The notes under the pieces were generated by a model that did not search any database, was not told where the DNA came from, and saw only the letters and a list, made by a program, of their open reading frames with translations. From Ottelia alismoides (Eukaryota > Streptophyta > Magnoliopsida > Alismatales > Hydrocharitaceae), in NCBI GenBank assembly GCA_037367405.1, contig JAZKJV010010627.1, positions 496,001 to 560,000 on the forward strand: 64,000 bases of DNA. Reading direction: 5' to 3'. Shown piece after piece: positions 44,166 to 52,639 of the stretch. The position numbers and the translations under genes are program-made. Each line of letters opens with the position of its first letter. The stretch's first letter is position 1.

Positions 44166-46402
44166 GATTACAATGCAATAAAATGGAGCATGCAATTTTT
44201 AGTTGATTTTTATGCAATTATAGGATGATGAATGAACAATAATGCAAGGTTAAATATATGCTATGAGAGTGCAAATAATTATGCATGTGCCTGGGGACCA
44301 ATATGCAAATAGCAAAAGGTCCTAGGTCTTTCTTGTAAATTACCCAGGCCCTCACGTGTGGTGTACGTGAGGGGCCTAGGCTTGGGGCTCGCTGCTGGCT
44401 CGGGACACGTGGCAACATCTGAAGGCTCGGGGCGAGGTTCGTTAAACCCGAGCCTATAAGTTCGGCGGGAGGCTTGGTGCATCTACGTGTCTTCATCTGA
44501 GCCGTCCGATCCAGATGATCGGACAGTACCTGTAGTGTCGTCTCCTCCGCAGGCTACCGGAGAAGGTGGGATTCCAGCGACCTGCCCTTCGCTCCTTCGT
44601 GCGTTGGCGGCCTGCCTGATGGTCGGGGAAGTTCGCTGGGCTACTGGCGGAGGTCCTGGAGGAGCGACGAGGCTCCGATGTTGATCAGGGCTTGAGTTCG
44701 ATGGAGCCTCGCCGGAGGAGATCAGCTCGAAGGAGCTCCGACGCTATCTCCGGCCAATTAAGATCCTGTAAGCGTTAGATGTAGCCGAAGCGTGTCGTGC
44801 GTGCAAGGTGAGTGGGGTGGGGTCCCGGGGAGGTGGTCGGAACAGGGGACCAAGATCTTCACCTCCGGCGAGAGGGAGGTGAGGTTGGCTGAGGTGGTTG
44901 AGATCGTAGAGAAGGGAAGATGATGTCGGAGGGGGTTGACGAAGAAGAGGGCGGAGTTGCGAAGATCGTGGGATGGTCGGATGACAGGGGCGGTGAGCGA
45001 GTAAGTCAGGAAAATTCGAAGAAATAAAGAGAAAAGAAGAGGAGAAAGATACCTCGTCGGAGAGGGGAACCCGGTGGAGGAGCTTGTGCTGGGCTTCGAG
45101 GAAGCCCGAGGTCATCGCCCAGTCTGGTCAGCTACGCCAGCGAGCTCGAGCTACCGTCAGAGATGGCAGAGCTGACATGGCAGAGCTGGCATGGATCACA
45201 CCGGGGCTGGGTTGTCTTCACCTCGATTGATGGTCCCTCCGCTGTCACCGGAGAACCGAAGGCTGGGCCACAACCCTCTGGATGGTGGATGAGGGTGAAC
45301 GGAGGTGGTGGGCGAGGTTTTATAGGCGGAGGTGGAAACGTTACAGGTAGTGATGGGGGCAGTTTTGACAACCGAGGGTTTAATGGAGGAGTGATGGCTG
45401 TGCGTGATGGTGGTCGCGGGAAGATGACGGAGGGTAGGGCTTCGTGGAGGCAACGTTATGGAGCAAGGGGGTGAATGTGGCACCTTCCAAAATAGGAAGG
45501 GGGCAGTGCAACGGAGAGGGTAACGACTGGGCTCGGAGGTAGGAGATGACTCGGTGGCTATTGGATCATGGAATCCAACGACTGGGATGGGCAAGAGGGT
45601 AGAGGGCTGAGATTAGATCATCAGATCTGATCCGACGGCGGGGATTGGTATGCGGTTGGATGGTTAGGATGGGGCCTAAGGGTTTATCCTACGGCGGTGA
45701 TTGATCGGGTGACTGGAGCGTAGGGCACCGTTGGATGACGGAGAGAATCGTGCGGTTGAGAGATATGCGGAGAAGAGTGGCTAGGATCTAATCTGAGATC
45801 AGATCCTATGGCTGGGAGCGAACGATGGATGGATGGTCGAGATGGAGGCGGGATGAAGGGGATCCGATGGTCCAGAGGAGCGCCGGGTGGCGGAAGGAGG
45901 CACGGGCCACGTGGGTTGCTCAGAAGGCGCCACGTGGCCCAATCAGAAAATTCGAAAATGTAAATAGAAAGGAAAATACAAAAGAAATAGTTAGAGGCAA
46001 AATTAAGAAAAAGTCAAAACATGAAAGTTGTTCGTGTTGATGAGATCTACAAGTTTCATGTTAGACAAAAAGTCAAAAGAGGTCATTTATACAGAAAGTA
46101 TTTTTGGGGGTATTTTTAAGGGCGATAAAAATACCGACTTTTTGGTTTTGAGTTGTTTTTGTGTTTTTAGTCATTCTAAGGGTTAGTGATGTTATGGACA
46201 ATTACTCTACCTAATTTTTATGGGTTTTTGATGAGAAAATAAATTCAAAGAAAATAAAGGAAATTAAGTACAATTAATTCAAGGTTAATTATACACAATA
46301 TATTACAAGATAAAAATAAAGAATTAATGATGATTTTTATTGTATTGATTAAGCCATGGGTTTAATTAATGACTTTTAGCAAGATGAATACGAGATTCAT
46401 CA
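44166..46402 (-). repeat. J: LTR copy 2
   Basis: Counterpart of 36448-38190 plus 40793-41729, with a deletion of about 450 bp at 44283. It ends GAGATTCATCA just before ATCCT. Confidence 0.85.
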
Positions 46403-47380
46403 ATCCTCTAGCGGCGCATGTTTCGTTGGACCATCTTTGAGAGGAGTACATGAGGTTTGTTGTGGGACGCTCTGATGTTACTTTCCCACAAACATATCAG
46501 GAGGCCATACAGGATAGCAGGTGGCGACTTGCCATGGAGGAGGAGATGGTTGCTTTGCAGTCTCGTGGTACCTGGAACGTTGTCCCTGCTCCTCCAAGTG
46601 CCTCTATGGTGGGGTGTAAATGGATCTTTACAGTCAAGCAACTGGCAGATGACAGCGTGGATCGCTACAAGGCAAGGCTTGTAGCACGTGGGTTTACCCA
46701 AAATTATGGGGTGGACTATCATGATATTTTTTCTCCAGTGACCAGACACTCGACACTGCACATTCTTCTATCAGTTGCTGTTTCAAGGGACTGGTCTCTT
46801 TACTAACTTGATGCGAAGAATGCATTTCTATATGGCGATCTACAGGAGGAGCTATATATGCAGCAACCACCGTGGTTTGCTACTAAGGAGGAGTCTCAGA
46901 AGGTGTGTAGGCTCCATAATGCTATTTACGGCCTGAAGGAAAGTCCAAGAGCTTGGTACCAGAAGCTATCAGAGTTGATAGAGCAACAGGGGTTTGGTGC
47001 AGTCTACTGCGGATCACTCACTTTTTGTTCAGAGGACACAGAGAGGTACTGTTGCTATTCTTGTCTATGTTGATGATATTATTGTCACGGGAGATGATGA
47101 GCAGGGCATTCAGGCTGCTAAGGAGTTCCTAGGTCAGCAGTTTGTGACTTAGGACCTTGGCAATCTTCGATACTTCCTTGGACTAGAGTTTGCCAAGAAC
47201 TAGCATGGTCTTGTGATGACCCAGAGGAAGTTTGTTACTGATCTTCTAGAGACATGTATGACTGGGTGCAAGCCTCCTATGGATCCAAATACGAGGTTAT
47301 ATGAAGATGACACTGATGAGGTAGGTAGGAGGGATACATGGAGCTTGTTGGGACGCTCCTATATGTTATCATAACCAGAC
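46403..47380 (+). pseudogene. I: reverse transcriptase
   Basis: Copia coding resumes with MEEEMVALQSRGTWNVVPAP, KARLVARGFTQNYGVDYHDI and KNAFLYGDLQEELYMQQPPW. A stop replaces Gln in LYQLDAKN at about 46804. KESPRAWYQKLSELIEQQGF follows, then a frameshift near 47000. YVDDIIVTGDDEQGIQAAKE is intact in the next frame. Further stops occur near 47150 and 47203, and the RT end is short of several residues near 47260. Confidence 0.87.
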
Positions 47381-47958
47381 TAGACATATGCAACCCAAGA
47401 AAGTTCATATGGATGCAATCTATATTATTTTGAAATATTTGAAGAATTCACCTGGTACTAGTCTTATATTCAGTAGTGGTACATCGCTTGAGGTGACAGC
47501 TTGTGCAGACGTAGATTATGCAGGATGTCCTAGAGATAGGCAGTCCACTTCTGGCTTTGCTATTTTTGTTGGGAGCTCACTCGTGTCATGGAAAGACAAG
47601 AAGCAAGCAATGGTTGCCCGATCTAGTATAAAATCTGAGTACATGGCCATGACACAGGGAAGCACAGAGATGATGTGGGTTAGATCTGTCTTGACTGACC
47701 TTGCTGTTGAGGTTCCTCTTCCCATGCTGGCTTTATTTATTGCCAATAATCTTGCATTTCATGAACGAACCAAGCATATATAGGTTGATTGCCATTATAC
47801 TAGAGACATGATCCAGAAAGGTCTCATATCCACCTTCCATGTTTGTACTGGAGATCAAACGACTGATATTTTCACCAAGGCTCTTGCTAGAGGTCCATTT
47901 CCGAGGTGATGTTCCAACTTCCAAGCTGGACATGATAGACATATATGCTCCAGCTTGA
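47381..47958 (+). pseudogene. I: RNase H
   Basis: VHMDAIYIILKYLKNSPGTS, CADVDYAGCPRDRQSTSGFA and ALFIANNLAFHERTKHI are readable. About seven residues are missing before ALFIANN compared with E (LKCDNHAFLFIANN), and a stop at 47781-47783 replaces the Glu after HI. A frameshift near 47908 precedes the end. Confidence 0.87.
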
Positions 47959-47965
47959 GGGGGAG

Positions 47966-48108
47966 TGTTGATTTATTTGTATCTCTTATTATGTTTTCCT
48001 AATTTCTATTTTCTTTATGTGCCTCTCATGTAATTAACCCAGGGCTTTTCTCCTATATGAGAGAGCCCTAGGATCTCTTCTAACGTATGCAATTCATTTC
48101 CACCAACA
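47966..48108 (+). repeat. I: 3' LTR
   Basis: 143 bp, preceded by the polypurine tract TTGAGGGGGAG and followed by GTTTA. Confidence 0.92.
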
Positions 48109-48175
48109 GTTTAGTTAAGGGATAATTTATTGGATAAGAAGTATGCATTACTCCGGTGATAATATTGAAAGAAAG

Positions 48176-48530
48176 TGTTAACATGAAAATATAGCACGGC
48201 AACAATTACATCAAACATGAATTTATGTTGTTCGAGATGGTCACAATGAACATCTTACTCCATGAAAGCAGCAGCCTCATAGTTCTGTGTCTTCAGTGAA
48301 GTTCCTTACTGAAACTTATAATGCAAAGACTTATATATAGGCCCTACTCGTACCCAATTCTCTAAATAGTTGATATGCGATTAACCGTCAGACTACAAAC
48401 CACGTAATAGATGGATCTTGCCAAATTTCAATTACCCGATTAAGTCAATCTTCATTATTCTCAACACTCCTCAAGCTGGAGATGCAACGAGCATTTTATA
48501 CAAACTGGAATACCCTACTTGCTCAAAGAC
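48176..48530 (-). mobile_element. Copia LTR fragment M with polypurine tract
   Basis: A TG...CA segment (48176-48466, 291 bp, TGTTAACATG to TCTCAACA) is followed by CTCCTCAAGCTGGAGATGC, the complement of a copia polypurine tract and end of pol. The rest of the element is missing. Its sequence differs from the other LTRs in the window. Confidence 0.72.
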
Positions 48531-48847
48531 CAAATGTATGATAGTATAGATCACATGAATTGAACAATACTAATTTTGTTACTGATGACAATAAGATGCA
48601 CATAAGATGAACCATCTTCTGTTCATATACTACTCATTAAGTGGCAATTTTGCTGTAAATACTTTAACAAGGTTTCTGTGCAACTGTAACAGCACCTTAA
48701 AATGATCTGATCATGATTCATAACTGATTTTCCATGTGCTGGAGATTAAGACATTTATTGTTAGTCCCACCCTACACATTTAAAAGGTAACCAGGAACAA
48801 TTTTCAAGAAGCCAAGTATCGAAGCTCATCATGAGAGGGATGTGATA
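48531..48847. other. Unassigned AT-rich DNA
   Basis: I see no gene or element here. Confidence 0.55.
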
Positions 48848-48856
48848 TAAACAATA

Positions 48857-49018
48857 GGGTCTTTATCACTTGTGCCCCTCCGAGATATCGCAATATCAGT
48901 TATGCCCCTATCTTTTTGATAATATCAGTTGTGCCCCTCACTTCTTTCGCCATTATCACTTGTGCCCTTCCGTCAGATTGACCGTCAATGAGTTAACTTA
49001 ACCATGGTTTTTTCAAAC
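48857..49018 (+). repeat. G: left terminal inverted repeat
   Basis: It contains four spaced copies of a CACTTGTGCCCCT-like motif (TATCACTTGTGCCCCTC, ATCAGTTATGCCCCTA, ATCAGTTGTGCCCCTC, TATCACTTGTGCCCTTC), about 32 to 36 bp apart. The extent into the interior is approximate. Confidence 0.8.
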
Positions 49019-49039
49019 CTTGGTGCAATTAAGAGGGGT

Positions 49040-49430
49040 ATTATTGTCCAAACGTGTTCTTCATCTTCTTCCTCATCCGTTTAGTCGAGAACCGAAGCTG
49101 GAGAACCGAATTTGGGGCTTCTCCTCAACGGTAGAACCCACTAGGGCTTCAAGCCCAACGCCGCCAGCAACCGCCCGTCGCGGCCCTGGTCCGCCGCGAG
49201 GCCCTTCCTCGTCTCTTTCCACCCTGCCATTCGCCATCGCCTTGCTCGACCGTGATCGAATTAGGCCTTTGTGCTATTGACGAGGAGGAACCCATTTAAG
49301 CTCCAGGGCATCGGATCAATCATCACCGTCCACGTCTCCCCCGCTCGCTGACATACCTCTCCTCGCGCCACTGTGAGCCGGTACGACAGTGGCATCCACC
49401 CTCCAGTCGTGCTCCGCATCGGGGAGGCGC
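49040..49430. other. G: GC-rich interior, possible captured sequence
   Basis: CCGCCAGCAACCGCCCGTCG and similar coding-like GC-rich sequence differs in base composition from the TIR. An 86-codon open frame at 49020-49280 has no family I recognise. Capture of a host gene fragment, as in Pack-MULEs, is only a possibility. Confidence 0.4.
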
Positions 49431-50150
49431 AGAGGGCGATAAGGGGGAGGGGGGAGATGGGGGGGGGGGAGATGCTGGGGGCGGTGCCGGGGGCGGGGGG
49501 AGGAGGTGCAGGGGCGGACGAGGGAGATGTGGGGGGGGGGCAGGGGGAGATGCTGGGGGCAGTGTCAGGGGCGGAGGAGGGAGATGCGGAGGTGGGGGAT
49601 GCTGAGGGTGGTGCCAGGGGCGGGGGGAGGAGGTGCAGGGGCGGAGGAGGGAGATGCGGGGGGGGGGGGGGGGGGGCGATGCTAGGGGCGGTTCCAGGGG
49701 CGGGGGGAGGAGGTGCAGGGGAGGAGGAGGGAGATGCGAGGGGAGGGGGGAGATGCTGGGGGCGGTGCCAGGGGCGGGGGGAGGAGGTGCAGGGGCGGAG
49801 GAGGGAGATGCGGGGAGGGGGGGGCGGAGGGGGGCGATGCTAGGGGCGGTTCCAGGGGCGGGGGGAGGAGGTGCAGGGGCGGGGGAGGGAGATGCGCGGG
49901 GGAGGGGGGGGGGGAGATGTTGGGGGCGATGCTGCGAGGGGTCATAGCAAGGGGCGGCACGGGGGAGGGGAGCAGGGGGCGGCGCGGGGGAGGGGAGGGC
50001 CCAGGGAGCACAGGGCGCAGGGCAGGGGGAGCAGGGGCGGTCCAGGGGAGCACAGGGTGGCGCGGGGAAGGGGAGGGGGCGGCCCAGGGGAGCACGGGGC
50101 GGCACGAGGAGCACGGAGCGGCGCTGGACAGGGGAAGGGGGGGCCCAGGA
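49431..50150 (+). repeat. G: G-rich minisatellite
   Basis: Imperfect tandem units built from GGGGGAGGAGGTGCAGGGGC and GGAGGGAGATGCGGGG, roughly 50 to 85 bp long, fill about 700 bp. G homopolymers reach about 18 bases near 49659-49676. Strong G-quadruplex potential on the plus strand. Long proline-rich or glycine-rich open frames on both strands are by-products of the bias. Confidence 0.88.
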
Positions 50151-50206
50151 GGAGGAAGAGTATGGGAGAAGAGGAGGAAGAAGAAAAGGATGAGGAAGAT
50201 GGTCCC

Positions 50207-50448
50207 TGTTGAGAAGAGGAAAGAATGAGATATATATTCCGTAGAGCTATGGTCTCTTATATAGAGAGAAAACCCTAGAGAGTACAAGAGTTACGGAACC
50301 CGAAGAGTCATGGGGGTTACGGAACTTGAAGGGTCACAGAGGGTTACAGAACCCGAAGGGTCACAGGGGTTACAGAACTCGAAGGGTCACATGGGGTTAC
50401 GAAACCCGAAGGGTTATAAATATAAATGTAAATATAATAATTATAACA
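50207..50448 (-). repeat. H: 3' LTR (242 bp)
   Basis: TGTTGAGAAGAGG to TTATAACA on the plus strand. It contains about five tandem units with core GGGTTACGGAACCCGAAGGG, about 24 to 28 bp each. Confidence 0.92.
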
Positions 50449-51106
50449 CTCCCCCTCAAGCTGGAGCTGAGAAAGCTGTAGTTTGTAACAAAAAGAAAAA
50501 GTATACAACACATCTTCACACGATGCATCATAAGAACATATGTCCGCTGCTGGTAGAAGACCTCGCTCGAGGACGGGTCTGTGGCTTTCAGGTCACCGGA
50601 ACGTATCTCTGCCATGCCTGTAGAGTCACTGCAATATCAGGTCACCGGAACGTATCTCTGTCGTGCCTGCAGGTCACTGGAACATATCTTTGTCGTGCCT
50701 GGAGAATAATCACTGTATAAGAAGTCCAGCGCGGAGTAGTATTCGGGTCGTAAAAGAAGAAGTATACGCCCTGACGAAGAAGTCGATGCTCGGTGAAGAC
50801 GGATGATAATAGGAGAAATAAGTCGTGGTGAAGTAAGGGTTGTTAGAGAGGAGGTTCCAGGCGGTGCCGACGACGCAGGAGGTGCGACTGGAGCTGTTAG
50901 AGCCTTAAGAGTTGTTTTAGGTGCCGTCGGAGGTGACATCTAGTGTTGTTGGAGACTCGGACAGTCGGAATGCCTTGCGCAAGACCATCGAATCCACGAG
51001 CGATGCAGTAGATCCAACCCTCTCTTCTTGTCGGTGGAGAGAGGGCTGGTGGTGGCGGCGGATTTAGGGTATTAGACTTCGATATAGGACCGTTGCTCTG
51101 ATACCA
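50449..51106 (-). other. H: interior with short repeats
   Basis: The polypurine complement CTCCCCCTCAAGCTGGAGCT is at 50449-50468 and the primer site, TGGTATCAGAGC on the coding strand, at 51095-51106. Between them a unit AGGTCACCGGAACGTATCTC occurs about three times at 50597-50700. No protein is encoded. Confidence 0.85.
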
Positions 51107-51349
51107 TGTTGAGAAGAGGAAAGAATGAGATATATATTCCATAGAGCTAGGGTCTCTTATATAGAGAGAAAACCCTAGAGAGTACAAGAGTTACAGAACC
51201 TGAAGGGTCACTGGGAGTTACGGAACTTAAAGGGTCACAAAGGGTTACGGAACCCAAAGGGACACAGGGGTTACAGAACTCGAAGGGTCACATGGGGTTA
51301 CGAAACCCGAAGGGTTATAAACATAAATGTAAATATAATAATTCTAACA
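51107..51349 (-). repeat. H: 5' LTR (243 bp)
   Basis: Counterpart of 50207-50448 with some 15 to 20 differences by eye; ends TTCTAACA before GTCCT. Confidence 0.92.
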
Positions 51350-51384
51350 GTCCTAAATGACCATTTAACACTTTTTTTAAAAAT

Positions 51385-51561
51385 TAATTCCGCTTATGTC
51401 CTCAAAGTTAACGTCCTTTTGCACTGTGGATGGACGGTCACTAACTTGAGGGGCACAAGTGATAAATTAGCAAGAAGTGAGGGATACAACTGATATTACC
51501 AAAAAGATAGGTGCATAACTGAAATTACGATATCTCGGAGGGGCACAAGTGATAAAAACCC
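51385..51561 (-). repeat. G: right terminal inverted repeat
   Basis: Inverted counterpart of 48857-49018. It also contains GTCCTCAAAGTTAACGTCC, matched at 22438 in the related TIR element. Confidence 0.8.
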
Positions 51562-51689
51562 TAAAAAATAGAGATCTATGTGAAGATCTGTGTGAGTTTC
51601 ATGTAATTCAAATTTGATTTAAGTATAAACCAAATATAAATATGAGTTTTATGGAAGTAGGTTAGAATGTCAAGTTGTACACTCGCTTG

Positions 51690-52045
51690 TTTTCAGAGGA
51701 CCATATAGGTGGCGAAGGAGTCTGTGCTAGGATCAACTATGGAGCCAAGAGCCACTCGCAAACTATTGTCCATCACCTTTGCAACAATGAGGTAAATTGC
51801 ATCTGCTAAGTGGGTGGCCATCGTGCTTGAGTTGTTTGGGATGGTCTCTAGGCTACGGAGTAATCAATGCTAAATTGACATTTATTCCATTTGGAATGAT
51901 TTAGGAAGAGGTGGGGGTTTGTGGGGATGCCCTTTACACGTAGCAGGCAACAATCTCGGTGGTCTATCTTAGTTTGCCTCTTGTTGGTGAGAGGTTGAAG
52001 TAGTCTGATAGAGAAGATGGAGAGGAAGTTGGCGGGATGAAACTA
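51690..52045 (+). pseudogene. LINE remnant: RT thumb region
   Basis: VVYLSLPLVGERLK and, after a frame change, IEKMERKLAGW are recognisable as the segment after the FADD motif of L1 ORF2 (compare YLGLPLSVGRARVRDW in P). Upstream homology is too weak to define the start. Confidence 0.55.
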
Positions 52046-52469
52046 TTGGATATGTGAGCCCATGACGAGTTATTATGCAATAAAACTTATAACAAATCAC
52101 TCCTTAATATGAAATAAAGAATAACTAATTTGCATCATAAGTTTCTTTGTACAATTATGGTAATGTACCTTGGCCATCTTGATGTCATACAACTGTTGTT
52201 CCAAAGGTTTGATCATAGGGCATGTGTGGTTTAATTTCTAGATGGTCAGATTGAGGACTCAACCACATCGTCAAGTGATTATAGAAAACGGTTCTCCAGT
52301 TTGAGAAGGAGATCACTATCCTTACTCCAAAGGCTGACATCAGACCGACCTTTTGATGCATGTCCTCTTTATAGGAATATAGATTTGAAGGTGTGAGATA
52401 AGTTGAGTCAAAGGGTTGACTTTGAGAGATCAAGATAGCCAAGACATATGTTATATACTGCCACGATAT
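52046..52469 (+). repeat. Fragment of a K-family LTR
   Basis: TATGTGAGCCCATGACGAG, CACTCCTTAATATGAAATAA and ATGTACCTTGGCCATCTTGA correspond in order to 38200-38620 in K. Only the first 430 bp or so of the LTR are present; it is cut by LTR N. Confidence 0.8.
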
Positions 52470-52639
52470 TATAGAGATATATTTATGTTATATTTATGTT
52501 TATGTACTATTTTCTCAGTTTACTTTATTCTTGTCTATCTTATGTAATTTACCCATAGGTCTCTCCTCTGTATAAGAGAGCCCTAGGGTTCATGGAATAA
52601 TAACAACAACAAATCCTTTTCCCACATTAAGTAGGGTTG

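Larger units (their letters stand above)
36209..46402 (-). mobile_element. Element J: long-LTR noncoding retrotransposon
   Basis: J begins TGATGAA and ends TTCATCA and has a 5-bp duplication ATCCT at 36204-36208 and 46403-46407. Its two LTRs are 36209-41729 (about 2.9 kb without K) and 44166-46402 (about 2.2 kb after deletions). The 2.4-kb interior has no gag or pol. A purine tract on the coding strand beside 41730 (TTTAAGTATAGAGG) suggests minus orientation and a Ty3-gypsy Tat/Athila-like origin; the lineage is inference. It is a LARD-type nonautonomous element. Confidence 0.83.
32640..48108 (+). mobile_element. Element I: copia element opened by J and K
   Basis: LTRs lie at 32640-32782 and 47966-48108, both 143 bp, with the 5-bp duplication GTTTA at 32635-32639 and 48109-48113. 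Removing J (36209-46402) leaves a copia element of about 5.3 kb with gag, protease, integrase, RT and RNase H in order. A further foreign piece of about 380 bp lies in integrase (35195-35578). All coding parts are broken. Confidence 0.93.
50207..51349 (-). mobile_element. Element H: miniature LTR element (TRIM-like)
   Basis: LTRs 50207-50448 and 51107-51349 flank only 658 bp. A primer site and polypurine tract give minus orientation. The target duplication is GTCCC at 50202-50206 and GTCCT at 51350-51354, one mismatch. The LTRs resemble those of C (CTTATATAGAGAGAAAACCC, CGGAACCCGAAGGGTCA), so an element like C is the likely helper. No coding region exists. Confidence 0.92.
48857..51561. mobile_element. 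Element G: nonautonomous Mutator-like element
   Basis: Inverted ends of about 160-190 bp begin GGGTCTTTATCACTTGTGCC on the left, and the right end mirrors them (GGGGCACAAGTGATAAAAAC). A 9-bp duplication with one mismatch, TAAACAATA at 48848-48856 and TAAAAAATA at 51562-51570, fits a Mutator-like element. No transposase is present. The interior holds GC-rich DNA that may be captured from elsewhere, and the LTR element H. Confidence 0.82.

Noticed and set aside
36209..46402. The repeated blocks of J as a host segmental duplication
   Set aside because: The outer edges have TG...CA form and a perfect 5-bp duplication inside the integrase-RT region of element I, which fits one LTR-element insertion.
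49323..50287. Long proline-rich and glycine-rich open frames
   Set aside because: They arise from the G-rich minisatellite, overlap on both strands and have no start context or domain.
48857..51561. G as a CACTA or hAT transposon
   Set aside because: Ends do not begin CACTA and the duplication is best read as 9 bp, not 3 or 8.
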